A DNA stretch of 34,229 nucleotides, taken from positions 1 to 34,229 of the forward strand of contig SHYT01000013.1 of assembly GCA_009692665.1 (NCBI GenBank), read 5' to 3'. A model generated the notes under the pieces. It was not told the DNA's origin and searched no databases. It was given only the letters and a program-made list of their open reading frames with translations. Positions 14,102 to 21,661 of the stretch are shown in pieces. Every line of letters starts with the position of its first letter. Within the stretch, counting starts at the first letter, position 1. The position numbers were made by a program, and so were the translations under genes. The DNA comes from Dehalococcoidia bacterium. Its GTDB lineage: Bacteria; Chloroflexota; Dehalococcoidia; Lucifugimonadales; SHYT01.

Positions 14102-14484
14102 AGTTCCTTCAACTTGCTCTGTATGGCATGGAGATAGGTAGTTTCGCGCAGTGCCTCAAGCCCCCCGGCGCCAACGCGAGCAGTAAAACGCCGATGGTTG
14201 ACGAGTGAAGATCCCAACATGGTACTGAAAATTGCTGTGCCTGCGCTCACAGAAAAGAGGAGCGCCTGCTGGTTGCCATTCAGCCCTCCAGCGGTATCCG
14301 GCAGCAGCCGTGGCCCGGGCGCGAAAAACCAGGTGAAGCCACAAGCAACGAGGGCGAGGCCAAGAGCGGTTGAGCGGAAAGGACTTTGGAAGAAGAGGAG
14401 CCCGCGCAGGCGGCTATGGGCGGCTGCGATTTGCAGAACGCCGAGAGAAGAGAGGAAGCAGAGGATGAGGTAGTCAGGAGTCAC
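14044..14484 (-). CDS. Hypothetical membrane protein
   Basis: A protein of about 146 residues, not recognised. It begins TPDYLILCFLSSLGVLQIAAAHSR, with hydrophobic segments at about 4-20, 40-55 (TALGLALVACGFTWFFA) and 78-98 (QQALLFSVSAGTAIFSTML), and ends in a basic amphipathic tail (LKELWNYLRKWIRRYY). The start was placed at GTG 14484, four bases after the plsY stop; the frame is open much further upstream inside plsY, but that part is off-frame plsY sequence. The 3' end overlaps the PAP2-like gene by 58 nt. Tight packing between plsY and a PAP2-like protein points to a role at the membrane, perhaps in lipid synthesis, but no function can be assigned. Confidence 0.6.
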   Translation of the reverse strand: MTPDYLILCFLSSLGVLQIAAAHSRLRGLLFFQSPFRSTALGLALVACGFTWFFAPGPRLLPDTAGGLNGNQQALLFSVSAGTAIFSTMLGSSLVNHRRFTARVGAGGLEALRETTYLHAIQSKLKELWNYLRKWIRRYYSGSTAG

Positions 14485-14488
14485 TGCT

Positions 14489-15091
14489 TCACGCCGAGCG
14501 AGGCGCTTCAGGAACCGGGATTGGCGGCTTGCCCGGCCATAGCAGTTCCGCGAGCAGGTGGCTGAGGAGCACCAAAACAGGTAACGCGATGGAGAACCAG
14601 ACGAGGTGCGACGGAGCATCGAATTTCCAGGCCAGGAAGGGCATGGGGATAAAGATGCACAGGAGCGCCACAGTGAACCGGTTTGTGACCCACAGGGGAA
14701 TAATGGAAAACACGGCAAGGGGCACTGCCACAAACGGCAGGACGGAGGTGAGCACACCTATAGCTGTGGCTGCGCCGCGTCCGCCATGGAATCTGAGAAA
14801 AGCAGGCCAGTTATGCCCAGCGACCGCTGCGATGCCAGCAAGCATAGTCGCGGTATCGCCTGGCATGAACTTCTTGGCGATAGACACAGCTGCGATGCCT
14901 TTACCCGCATCAATAAGGAGGACAAGAACGGCCGCCTTTGGACTGAGTTGTCGCCAGATATTGGCCACGCCAGCGTTGCGGTAGCCTATGGTGCGAATGT
15001 CAACGCCACGCAACCACTTAGCAAGGAGATATGCGCTTGGGATGGACCCTACTACATAGCAGACTAAGAAAAGTGCCATCCACTCTAGCAT
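14489..15091 (-). CDS. plsY: PlsY-type glycerol-3-phosphate acyltransferase
   Basis: A 200-residue integral membrane protein with the three PlsY motifs: GSIPSAYLLAKW at 15-26, GYRNAGVANIWR at 36-47 (a variant of the usual GSGNxGATN, with N39, G41 and N44 kept) and GHNWPAFLRFHGGRGAAT at 92-109 (GGRG in place of GGKG). PlsY transfers an acyl group from acyl phosphate to glycerol 3-phosphate, the first step of phospholipid synthesis. The changed second and third motifs mark a divergent member, so activity is likely but not certain. The start is ATG 15091 with TAGG/AAGG about 10 nt upstream. It leads a three-gene group with the following membrane protein and the PAP2-like gene. Confidence 0.82.
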   Translation of the reverse strand: MLEWMALFLVCYVVGSIPSAYLLAKWLRGVDIRTIGYRNAGVANIWRQLSPKAAVLVLLIDAGKGIAAVSIAKKFMPGDTATMLAGIAAVAGHNWPAFLRFHGGRGAATAIGVLTSVLPFVAVPLAVFSIIPLWVTNRFTVALLCIFIPMPFLAWKFDAPSHLVWFSIALPVLVLLSHLLAELLWPGKPPIPVPEAPRSA

Positions 15092-15107
15092 TGGGGCATC
15101 CTACCTT

Positions 15108-15127
15108 AAAAAACGAAGAGGTTTTTT
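15108..15127 (-). terminator. Weak A/T hairpin after ilvE
   Basis: AAAAAAC (15108-15114) and GTTTTTT (15121-15127) pair around GAAGAG in the gap between ilvE and plsY. On the minus strand it ends in a six-T run. The stem is almost only A-T, so it is a weak terminator at best. Confidence 0.35.
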
Positions 15128-15134
15128 ATCAGCC

Positions 15135-16085
15135 TTATTTAGCGCGGACTGCTCCTGAAGGTACCGCGGCTACACACCATTGACGGTACTTTGCTACCTT
15201 GCCACGGATCACTTGGAAATAGAGGTCTTGCAAGCGCTTCGTGACCGGGCCTATTTTACCATCGGCAATTTTTCGGTTGTCCAGCTCGCCCACCGCAGTT
15301 GGATGCGCGGCAGTGCCGCTCAGGAATACCTCGTCGGCTAAGTAGAGTTCTGTACGGCCGACGGATCGTTCTGCTACGGCCATGTGCAGTTCTTCACGCG
15401 CCAGCTGCATGACCGTGCTGCGGGTGACACCGGGCAAGATGCCGTCGGACAGTGGTGGGGTAATCAATTCGTTGTTTTTCACCATGAACAGGTTTTCACC
15501 GGAGCCCTCAGACACAAAGCCTTTTGAGTTCAACAGAATTGCCTCATCGTAGCCAGCCAGCACCGCATCCGTCTTCGCCAAAATGCTGTTCACGTATAGG
15601 GCGCTCAGCTTAACCCTGGGAGGAATCATGTTCTCGTCAATGCGCTGCCATGAGGAGATCACACAGCGGAGGACAGATGCGTCCAAGTAGGCGCCAAACG
15701 GCTGTGCAATGATGGCGAAGTCGTCTTCAAGCTCATGTAGTTTTAGGTTGGCAACCTTCTGCGCGCTTTTGAATGCAATGGGACGGATGTACATGTCGCC
15801 CCGGTAATTGTTGCGCTCCACCAGTTCAACGGTGAGCTTGGTCATCTCTTCCGGCGTTAGGCGCAAGCTGCTCATCCGCAGCACCTTGATACCGTCCGCC
15901 ATTCGCTGGTAATGCTCAATTGGCCGGAAGATGAAAGACTTACCCTCTTCCTCATTCCAATTAGCGCGAATCCCCTCAAAGAGGGCTGTACCATAGTGGA
16001 GAGCATGGGTCATGATGCCGACTTTCGCGTCTGTTACGGGAATGAACTTACCGCCAAAGTAGGCTAAAGGGGTCTGTTCCGCCAT
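15135..16085 (-). CDS. ilvE: Branched-chain amino acid aminotransferase
   Basis: A 316-residue class IV PLP aminotransferase that converts 2-oxo acids to valine, leucine and isoleucine. Seen: HALHYGTALFEGIR at 27-40, RPIEHYQRM near 54-62, MYIRPIAF at 98-105, the PLP lysine K159 in RVKLSALY, E193 in GFVSEGSGENLF, and ILPGVTRST near 216-224, which binds the cofactor phosphate. The length is standard. The ATG at 16085 is chosen because GGAGGG precedes it by about 7 nt; the open frame continues 104 codons further upstream but that part has no similarity to the family. A TATAAT box with an inverted repeat lies about 75 nt upstream. The D-amino acid and ADC lyase relatives of the fold are less likely given the motif set. 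Confidence 0.92.
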   Translation of the reverse strand: MAEQTPLAYFGGKFIPVTDAKVGIMTHALHYGTALFEGIRANWNEEEGKSFIFRPIEHYQRMADGIKVLRMSSLRLTPEEMTKLTVELVERNNYRGDMYIRPIAFKSAQKVANLKLHELEDDFAIIAQPFGAYLDASVLRCVISSWQRIDENMIPPRVKLSALYVNSILAKTDAVLAGYDEAILLNSKGFVSEGSGENLFMVKNNELITPPLSDGILPGVTRSTVMQLAREELHMAVAERSVGRTELYLADEVFLSGTAAHPTAVGELDNRKIADGKIGPVTKRLQDLYFQVIRGKVAKYRQWCVAAVPSGAVRAK

Positions 16086-16143
16086 GATGCTCCCTCCGGA
16101 TGATGGCCTGAGAAACACGGGAAGAGTTACGTTCTCCGGCTCG

Positions 16144-16208
16144 ATTAGACTGCGCACCATTATAGCATCACCATGCGCTAGGGCGGGCTGTTTCGTGAGC
16201 AGTCTAAT
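16144..16208 (-). promoter_or_regulatory. Possible ilvE promoter inside an inverted repeat
   Basis: On the minus strand an extended -10 (TGCTATAAT; TATAAT at 16164-16159) is bracketed by ATTAGACTG (16144-16152) and CAGTCTAAT (16200-16208), with a second GCGCA/TGCGC pair within. No good -35 is seen. The arrangement could be an operator around the promoter or a leader RNA stem. Confidence 0.35.
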
Positions 16209-16299
16209 TCGCACTTCGGAGACTTTACAGATCTTCAACATACGCCCGCGTTCCTTCATCCCCAGGCCCACGAAGCCAGGGCGTGGTTCGCTGTCCATC

Positions 16300-17109
16300 T
16301 TAATTGCTGTGGATATGTGGTATAGAACTCTGCTTAATGAGGGTGGCCTCGCGCTCCAGCGACATATCGCGGTAGGCCCTGGCACCGGCTTGCACAAAGC
16401 TAGTCAGACCGGAAGCAAGGTATTGGAAGCCCAGTTTGCGCCAGTGCTCATAGGCGTTGGCATCACGCGCGATGGTGCCGACTGATTTTCCTGCGGCCAT
16501 AACGATGCGCCCGACTTCAGCTATGGCTTTGAGTACCGCAGGATGTTCGGGCTGGCCTATGTAGCCCATGGAAGTGCTCAGGTCAGTAGGGCCAATGAAC
16601 ACCATGTCAATGCCATCAACGCCGGCGATGTCCTTGGCGTTTTGCACCGCCTGGACAGTTTCAACTTGCACGATGCACAGCATTTCGCGGTTTGCCATTT
16701 CCACGTAATCCGCCAGTGGCTGGGCTCCGTAGCGGTTGGCTCGCACACCCGCGAGCCCGCGCCGCCCTCTGGGTGGATACAACACCGAGGCGACTACGCT
16801 CTCAGCGTCTGCACGTGTGTTGACCATTGGGATCTGTACGCCCATGGCCCCAGCATCAAGATAGCGGAGGATATTCTGAGGGTGGTTGAGTGCGATGCGG
16901 ACGAGTGGCGTTATGCCGGAGGTTTCTGCGGCGCGGAACATATGTTCGCAGGTTTCAAGGTCTGAGATGGCATGTTCGCCATCCACGATGACAAAGTCAA
17001 ACCCTGTGTAGCCCATAATTTCTACTAGGGCGGGCGAGGGGAGGTTCATGAATAAGCCAAGAACCGGCTGGCCGTTGTGGAGCTTTTCTTTGAGGGGGTT
17101 CTTCTGCAT
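16300..17109 (-). CDS. HpcH/HpaI-family aldolase
   Basis: A 269-residue class II pyruvate-type aldolase of the HpaI/GarL group. Seen: D43-G-E-H46 (FVIVDGEH) with the catalytic histidine, R71 in PLVRI, which holds the oxo-acid carboxylate, AGAMGVQIPMV at 86-96, the metal ligands E150 (IVQVET) and D176 (GPTDLS), and YPPRGRRGLAGVRANRYG at 111-128. Members reversibly split 4-hydroxy-2-oxo acids into pyruvate and an aldehyde in aromatic or sugar-acid breakdown. The substrate is not determinable. The ATG at 17109 has a GAAGGATG ribosome site. It lies upstream of ilvE on the same strand but 214 nt away with a separate promoter candidate, so it is probably independent. Confidence 0.88.
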   Translation of the reverse strand: MQKNPLKEKLHNGQPVLGLFMNLPSPALVEIMGYTGFDFVIVDGEHAISDLETCEHMFRAAETSGITPLVRIALNHPQNILRYLDAGAMGVQIPMVNTRADAESVVASVLYPPRGRRGLAGVRANRYGAQPLADYVEMANREMLCIVQVETVQAVQNAKDIAGVDGIDMVFIGPTDLSTSMGYIGQPEHPAVLKAIAEVGRIVMAAGKSVGTIARDANAYEHWRKLGFQYLASGLTSFVQAGARAYRDMSLEREATLIKQSSIPHIHSN

Positions 17110-17260
17110 CGCATTACATCCTTCTTAGAACTGACGCCGCCGTTAGTTGCAAGAACACGAGGTTTTTGGGAGAATAGAGCAAGTTTACCAGCTACTGAAA
17201 CCATCAACAAGGCAATGCACTGATGAACGCGCAGTAGTGCGCGTTCAGTTTGTTTAGCGT

Positions 17261-17335
17261 CGGGGCGTAGCGCAGTGGCAGCGCGCACGGTTCGGGACCG
17301 TGAGGTCGAAGGTTCAAATCCTTTCGCCCCGACCA
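17261..17335 (+). tRNA. tRNA-Pro (anticodon CGG)
   Basis: A complete cloverleaf: acceptor CGGGGCG/CGCCCCG with the C1-G72 pair typical of bacterial tRNA-Pro, D arm GCGC..GCGC, anticodon stem CACGG/CCGTG around loop TTCGGGA, T arm AAAGG-type with TTCAAAT loop, discriminator A and an encoded CCA (17333-17335). It is transcribed away from the aldolase gene. Confidence 0.95.
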
Positions 17336-17375
17336 CCCTCATTCATCCGCCCGTGCGGCTCCCTCAACCCCTATT

Positions 17376-17645
17376 GTGATACAAGTTACAAATCTGACAC
17401 TCATTTCCCCCGAAGCAGAGGACAGAAAAAGTGAAGGCGCCGTTGCTTTCCAGAGGCCACCTCGCGTGGTGCCTCCGGCGAGAGCCAGTTACACGGATTG
17501 GAAGGTACAGCGTTATTTTGAAGATGTCCAAGTGGGAGATACAATTCCGCGCAGATACGGTTCCCGCTGGCAAGGTCAAATGCCCATAATTTCTATCAAT
17601 CCTGTATACATGAAGTTGAAGTGTAAGGCACCCTCAATTCTGTAA
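17376..17645 (+). pseudogene. Fragment resembling the N-terminus of a MaoC-type dehydratase
   Basis: An ORF of 89 codons in which only residues 39-60 (nt 17490-17555) resemble anything: YTDWKVQRYFEDVQVGDTIP matches the usual beginning of MaoC/hotdog dehydratases (RYFEDVxVGD). The rest before and after has no family character and stops within 30 codons, and there is no ribosome site at the GTG start. It is best read as the remnant of a MaoC-type gene, in the same neighbourhood as two intact MaoC-type genes at 19-20 kb. It lies 40 nt after tRNA-Pro, a common site for insertion and deletion events. A short real protein is possible but unlikely. Confidence 0.45.
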
Positions 17646-17671
17646 AAGGCTATCAACCCTAAGGAGCGAGT

Positions 17672-18475
17672 ATGGCTGATCCCACGGTGCTGTTTGAGGT
17701 CAAGGACAAGGTAGCAACTATCACGCTGAATCGTCCTCAGGCGCTCAACTCCTTCACTATGGAGTTGATGGAGGCGACAGGACAGGCGCTAACACGCTGT
17801 CAGGACCCAGCCATTCGCGCAGTGGTTCTCACTGGGACGGGACGGGCGTTCTCCGCGGGCGCGGACGTGCGTGAGATGGCGTCCGTGCTGGGGGCCCAGG
17901 GCCCAGATGGGTTGGTGCGCTCCATAAGGCGTTTGGTCGATGCCGTCCACTGGCTTGTCGTTTTGCCAATGCGGCAGTTGCCAAAGCCCATCATAGGGGC
18001 CATTAATGGTGCGGCTGTTGGCGGCGGGCTTGGCCTGGCTCTGGCTTGCGATATACGAATTGCTTCTGAAGATGCGCGGCTGGTAATGGCGTTTCCCGGC
18101 ATTGGCGCCTCTGCAGACAGCTCCACCATGTACATGCTGCCACGTCTCATAGGCCAGGCCCGTGCCCTGGAAATGTATTTTCTGAACGAGCACGTGGACG
18201 CACGCAGGGCCATGGAGCTTGGCCTGTTCAGCGCTGTTGTCCCGCCAGCTGAGCTCACTGCCAAAGCAGACGAATTAGCCCATAAGCTGGCGTCCGGCCC
18301 TACGCTAGCCTATGCGCGTGCCAAGCAGCTCGTTAACGACACCTGGGACTGGAGTTTGCGTGAGCACCTGCTGTCGGAAGGCGACGCCATTACGGAGAGT
18401 TCAGGTACTGCGGACTTTCGTGAAGGCATCCGCGCTTTCGTGGAGAAGCGTCCACCCCTATTCAAGGGTCAATAG
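17672..18475 (+). CDS. Crotonase-fold enzyme, PaaG-like enoyl-CoA isomerase/hydratase
   Basis: A 267-residue enoyl-CoA hydratase/isomerase family member. Seen: ITLNRPQALNSF near 17-28, the oxyanion-hole block GRAFSAGADVREM near 57-69, the second oxyanion block NGAAVGGGLGLALACD near 112-127 and the active-site region IGASADSSTMYMLPRLIG near 148-165. The glutamates of a classical hydratase are not in their usual places; instead an aspartate sits where PaaG-type isomerases have theirs, so isomerisation of an unsaturated or epoxy acyl-CoA is more likely than simple hydration (inference). The tail DFREGIRAFVEKRPPLFKG is shared with a second crotonase at 20.2 kb. The ATG has an AAGGAG ribosome site. 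It is the only plus-strand gene of the acyl-CoA cluster. Confidence 0.87.
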   Translation: MADPTVLFEVKDKVATITLNRPQALNSFTMELMEATGQALTRCQDPAIRAVVLTGTGRAFSAGADVREMASVLGAQGPDGLVRSIRRLVDAVHWLVVLPMRQLPKPIIGAINGAAVGGGLGLALACDIRIASEDARLVMAFPGIGASADSSTMYMLPRLIGQARALEMYFLNEHVDARRAMELGLFSAVVPPAELTAKADELAHKLASGPTLAYARAKQLVNDTWDWSLREHLLSEGDAITESSGTADFREGIRAFVEKRPPLFKGQ

Positions 18476-18589
18476 AGCCGCCTTTTGCGATAGGTCTCGC
18501 TTCACGGCATTTCAGCAAAGCAGTGCACTGAGTAGATTCCCAGCGCCCTACTCTGCTGTGAGACGCCCGCTACTTCGGTGGGCAGGAGA

Positions 18590-19050
18590 CTATAACCAGA
18601 ACATTTTGCGAGCGGCTTCTTTGAGCTCATCTCGGAACTTTAGGTCCGCTACGGAAATGAGCGCCTCCGCGCGCTGCCGGTGCGACCGGCCAAAAAGCTT
18701 TGCTACGCCCCACTCCGTCACATTGGGGTCTGCCCACGAGCGGGGGATGGTCACGCATTCTCCCTGCGGGAGCGCAGGCACGATTCTGGAGATGAAGCCA
18801 TCGCCGGCTGTGGATGGCAGCACGTGTATAGGCTGTCCACCTTTGGAAAGTAGAGCTCCAAAAGCGAACTCAGGCTGCCCGCCCATTCCGTTGAAGATGA
18901 CCCCGCCAATGGTTTCCGAGGCGATTTGCCCCGTGAGGTCTATCGAGATGGCGCTGTTCATGGCCACCATGTTCTCGTTCTGCGCAATGACGGTAACGTG
19001 GTTGGTATACGATGTTTCCGCATCTCAAAGACTGGATTGTCCGTGCTCAT
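18590..19050 (-). pseudogene. Truncated, frameshifted acetyl-CoA hydrolase/CoA-transferase
   Basis: The frame ending at 18590 encodes the C-terminal part of a 4-hydroxybutyrate-type CoA-transferase: NENMVAMNSAISIDLTGQI, ETIGG, MGGQPEFAFGALLSKGG, ISRIVPALPQGECVT, TEWGVAKLFGRSHRQRAEALI. The preceding conserved YTNHVTVIAQ is in the same frame but has no start codon. The ATG at 19050 (MSTDNPVFEMRK) is in a different frame and would have to shift near 19020 to join it. About two thirds of the normal 430-residue enzyme, including the catalytic glutamate region, is absent. It directly follows the MaoC-type gene (7 nt after its stop). It is a deletion remnant, probably without activity. Confidence 0.8.
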
Positions 19051-19057
19051 AGGAACC

Positions 19058-19540
19058 TCAACTTTTTCTTGGGACTGTGCGCTTTGGTTTTTCTGTGGTG
19101 GACGGCAATTCGACGGTGGCTTGTCCCGGGCAGGTGTTTTCACCTCGTTGGTTCTCCACCCATATGTCTAGATCAGCAAAGTGCCTGCCGTTTTCCACAT
19201 ATTTTTTGGTGACGCGCGCTCGTGCCGTGAGCGTATCACCCTTCAGGTTCAGTCCTCGGTAATCTGCCGCCATCTTTGTGATAAACCCACTGTCGCCAAT
19301 CCATTGCGTGACCAAGTTGTGCATATAAGCCCATCGCAGGTTGCCCATGCCAAAGACGCCCGGTTGATTGGCCGTCTTGCCTGCTTCATCATCCATGTGG
19401 ATATATAAGAACTCGTCATTGACGGCGGCAAAACGATTCCAGTTCATAAGATCAGTAATGCGCTGGAATATGGGCAACACATACCCTTCTTGCACGTCTT
19501 CCCAACAGAGGGTAGCGGCCTGAACTCGCTTGGTGGCCAT
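19058..19540 (-). CDS. MaoC-type acyl dehydratase, C-terminal-type subunit
   Basis: A 160-residue hotdog-fold protein. Seen: TLCWEDVQEGYVLP at the start (a form of the MaoC N-terminus), then FAAVNDEFLYIHMDDEAGKT, in which D42 and H48 occupy the positions of the catalytic Asp/His pair of (R)-enoyl hydratases, then GVFGMGNLRWAYMHNLVTQWIG and a strand-rich C-terminus (LKGDTLTARARVTKKY). It probably hydrates or dehydrates an acyl-CoA as a heterodimer with the gene directly upstream. The ATG at 19540 is preceded by GGAGG at 5 nt; the longer open frame runs back into the upstream gene and is not real. The gap to the upstream gene is 35 nt. The CoA-transferase remnant follows. Confidence 0.82.
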   Translation of the reverse strand: MATKRVQAATLCWEDVQEGYVLPIFQRITDLMNWNRFAAVNDEFLYIHMDDEAGKTANQPGVFGMGNLRWAYMHNLVTQWIGDSGFITKMAADYRGLNLKGDTLTARARVTKKYVENGRHFADLDIWVENQRGENTCPGQATVELPSTTEKPKRTVPRKS

Positions 19541-19575
19541 ATTACCTCCATACAACCTTGGAGTCTCTGGTGCGA

Positions 19576-20100
19576 TTAATAACGGATACTTGTGCCTACT
19601 GAGATTCTGATCAACTGTCCGCGCTCGTTCGTCCATCGGGTTTCCGTTTCGGTAATGAGCATTAGGCCAGTACGGCCACCTTCCCGCTCCCGCACGTCGA
19701 TGAGCTTGCTCGCAGTGGTGATAACGTTTCCAGGCCGAATAGGACTGAAATACTCCACACGTGTCCCACCATTCAATGTTCGCGTGCCGGGTTGTGACTT
19801 TTGCTGTTGGTTTCCGCGGGTTTGCTGCCGCCATTGGCGGACCTTTTCATCAAACCCTTCTTCATCTATGGGCCATGCAAAGGGATTGAAATCCGGCGGC
19901 GCAATAATGCCGCCCCATCGTGTGGTCTTTGCGTACGCTTCATCCCAGTACATCATTGGCGGGCGCTCCGGCCAGTAGGCAGCGATAGCCCATCTCCTAA
20001 TCTCGCCGCGTTCCACTGGCGAAGAGACGCGGTTACCGTGTTCTACACCTATCCGGGCGCGTAGTTCAGGGGTGATGTAGCTGATTGGGCGCTCAGTCAT
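19576..20100 (-). CDS. MaoC-type dehydratase, N-terminal-type subunit (FAS1-like)
   Basis: A 174-residue protein with the features of the MaoC_dehydrat_N domain: an IGVEHG...SPVERGEIRRWAIAAYW start near 17-43, YWDEAYAKTTRWGGIIAPPDFNPF near 51-74, then NGGTRVEYFSPIRPGNVITTASKLIDV and LMLITETETRWTNERGQLI. In known systems (for example mycobacterial HadA-like proteins) this half carries the substrate channel and the partner with the MaoC motif carries catalysis; the two genes here are adjacent and in that order. The ATG at 20100 has a GGGAGG ribosome site. A Q/R-rich loop near 89-105 is unusual. The substrate is an acyl-CoA or acyl-ACP of unknown structure. Confidence 0.83.
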   Translation of the reverse strand: MTERPISYITPELRARIGVEHGNRVSSPVERGEIRRWAIAAYWPERPPMMYWDEAYAKTTRWGGIIAPPDFNPFAWPIDEEGFDEKVRQWRQQTRGNQQQKSQPGTRTLNGGTRVEYFSPIRPGNVITTASKLIDVREREGGRTGLMLITETETRWTNERGQLIRISVGTSIRY

Positions 20101-20243
20101 GCGTCCTCCCGCCGTGCCGATTCCTCAATGGGATGCCGCTAAATTAGTTGGGACAGGCAGCCAGCCGTACTTGGAGAGAGTCACCACACAAGCATGCACC
20201 GCGTGCAACCGGAAGGATGTTCTTAGGGACTCCTTGGGAGCTG

Positions 20244-21101
20244 CTAATGACCTTTGAACTGGGGGGTGCGCTTTTCCACGAATGCCCGGATGCCCTCGCG
20301 AAAATCCTGGGTGCTGCGTGCGATCTGCTGGGCAGGTCTTCCTAATTGTAGACTCTCTGCGAAGTTAACGTTCAGCGATGCCTGCACTAACTTCTTCGTT
20401 AACGCCATTGCATACGTAGGTCCCTGAGCAAGGCGCTCCGCGAGTTTCATCGTCGTGGACATCAGCTCCTCGTGGGGGGTAACTTTGCTCACGAGTCCCA
20501 TGCGCAGGGCTTCCTGGGGCTCAACAATATCGCCGGTGTACTGCAGGAGCAGAGTGTTACTAAGGCCTATCAACCGGGGGAGCTGCCAGGCTGAGCCGTC
20601 GCCGGGAGTCAGGCCCCGCCGCACAAACGTTTCCGACATCCTGGCATTCACCGATGCAATGCGAATGTCGCATGAGAGCGCGATGCCCAATCCCAAACCC
20701 ATTGCATAGCCATTGACAGCAGCGATGGTCGGTTTTTGCAGATTGTAGAGCCGGATGGGCACTCCCGCTGGCCCTTCAATTATTTCTTCAGCAGGTTTCC
20801 CCTTCCCCTCTTCCCATTTTTGCGCCAGCATCTCCCAGGGGCTGGAATCTGCAAGCGTTGGATCGGCAGGCGTTCCACGATATTCCTCGTTCATACCTCT
20901 GACATTGGCGCCTGAGCAGAAGGCGGGATCGCGACCAGTAATCACCAGGCAGCGAAGAGTTGGATCAGACTCAAATCGTGCCAGCTCTTGATGGACTTCG
21001 ATGCCCATCTCATTTCCGATGGCGTTCCTGGTGCGAGGATCGTCCAGGGTGATGACCAGGACACCGCCTTCCGTTTCTGTCTTGATGAACTGGTACGGCA
21101 C
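20244..21101 (-). CDS. Crotonase-fold enoyl-CoA hydratase/isomerase
   Basis: A 285-residue crotonase. Seen: VLVITLDDPRTRNAIG near 14-29, DPAFCSGANVRGM near 59-71, the second oxyanion block NGYAMGLGLGIALSCD near 132-147 and RRGLTPGDGSAWQLPRLIG near 165-183. An extra segment near 75-115 (TPADPTLADSSPW ... EEIIEGP) lengthens the loop between the two blocks. The active-site pattern with GDGSAW places an Asp near the substrate, as in isomerase-like crotonases. The C-terminal FREGIRAFVEKRTPQFKG is nearly the same as in the 17.7-kb paralogue. The GTG at 21101 was chosen because AAGGAGG lies 7 nt upstream; the 52-codon longer frame has no ribosome site and covers the degenerate repeat. Confidence 0.87.
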   Translation of the reverse strand: MPYQFIKTETEGGVLVITLDDPRTRNAIGNEMGIEVHQELARFESDPTLRCLVITGRDPAFCSGANVRGMNEEYRGTPADPTLADSSPWEMLAQKWEEGKGKPAEEIIEGPAGVPIRLYNLQKPTIAAVNGYAMGLGLGIALSCDIRIASVNARMSETFVRRGLTPGDGSAWQLPRLIGLSNTLLLQYTGDIVEPQEALRMGLVSKVTPHEELMSTTMKLAERLAQGPTYAMALTKKLVQASLNVNFAESLQLGRPAQQIARSTQDFREGIRAFVEKRTPQFKGH

Positions 21102-21607
21102 GGGGACCTCCTTGAGCTTTACTTCTCTTTTTTGAAAACTTAGGTCAGGCAGGGGCCGCGCGTTAACGGCTTCCGTTGCGCTCTTGCTTGGGGTATTACG
21201 AGAGTGGATGTATTGTGTCGCAACTGGCCCGCAATGGCCCAGGTGCTGAGGGTGCAACAGATGCTCTGTCCTTGTGGCGTTCTACGCGCAGGAATGCGTA
21301 CCAGCTCTTGCCAGGGTAGGTTCGAAGTCCTCACGAATCTCCTCCTATCACTTCTCTACACTACCTAAATCGTGGCTTTCTTGACCTGCTCGCTACTGTA
21401 AGCAGCCCGGTTTACTCAGAACAAGTTGCGGCACGACCTCAGCCATGCCCTGCTAGGGACTTGACTGCCACTTTGCTCAACTCTGCTCACTATTCACCAC
21501 CTTGGAGTATGCCGCCGCACGGGATGTGAAGCAAGGGTTGGGTGACTTGCCTTGTGGTAGCAGAAGGGAGATTGTTTGGATGGTGCCCAGGGTTCTGAAC
21601 ATACAAA
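21102..21607. other. 506-nt intergenic stretch with a degenerate repeat
   Basis: No supported gene. It contains the second copy of the degenerate repeat (21214-21280). The remainder shows no clear promoter, hairpin or coding signal on either strand. Confidence 0.5.
21214..21280 (+). repeat. Degenerate intergenic repeat, copy 2
   Basis: Same orientation as copy 1 at 7655-7721. The shared exact core is GTGTCGCAACTG, followed by matching GTGCTGAGGG and ACAGATGCT blocks. Both copies lie upstream of minus-strand genes, in otherwise featureless gaps. Confidence 0.5.
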
Positions 21608-21642
21608 AGTGTGCCCCACCTGATCTACTGGTGGGGCACACT
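21608..21642 (-). terminator. Rho-independent terminator of the acyl-CoA dehydrogenase gene
   Basis: Perfect 13-bp arms (AGTGTGCCCCACC at 21608-21620 and its complement at 21630-21642) with a 9-nt loop; on the minus strand the stem is followed by TTTTG. It lies 19 nt after the stop at 21662. Confidence 0.85.
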
Positions 21643-21661
21643 GTACGGACTGTGAAGGAGA

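Noticed and set aside
14044-14757. 237-residue form of the hypothetical membrane protein
   Set aside because: Its first 91 codons are off-frame plsY sequence; only the part after the plsY stop looks like a protein.
15135-16397. 420-residue form of ilvE
   Set aside because: The first 104 codons have no family similarity, cover the likely promoter and run towards the aldolase gene; the ATG at 16085 has a good ribosome site.
17046-17342. 98-codon minus-strand ORF beginning MRVVGAKGFEPSTSRSRT
   Set aside because: It is the antisense translation of tRNA-Pro, a well-known false protein.
19541-19834. 98-codon N-terminal extension of the MaoC-type gene
   Set aside because: It overlaps the upstream dehydratase subunit in another frame and lacks a ribosome site.
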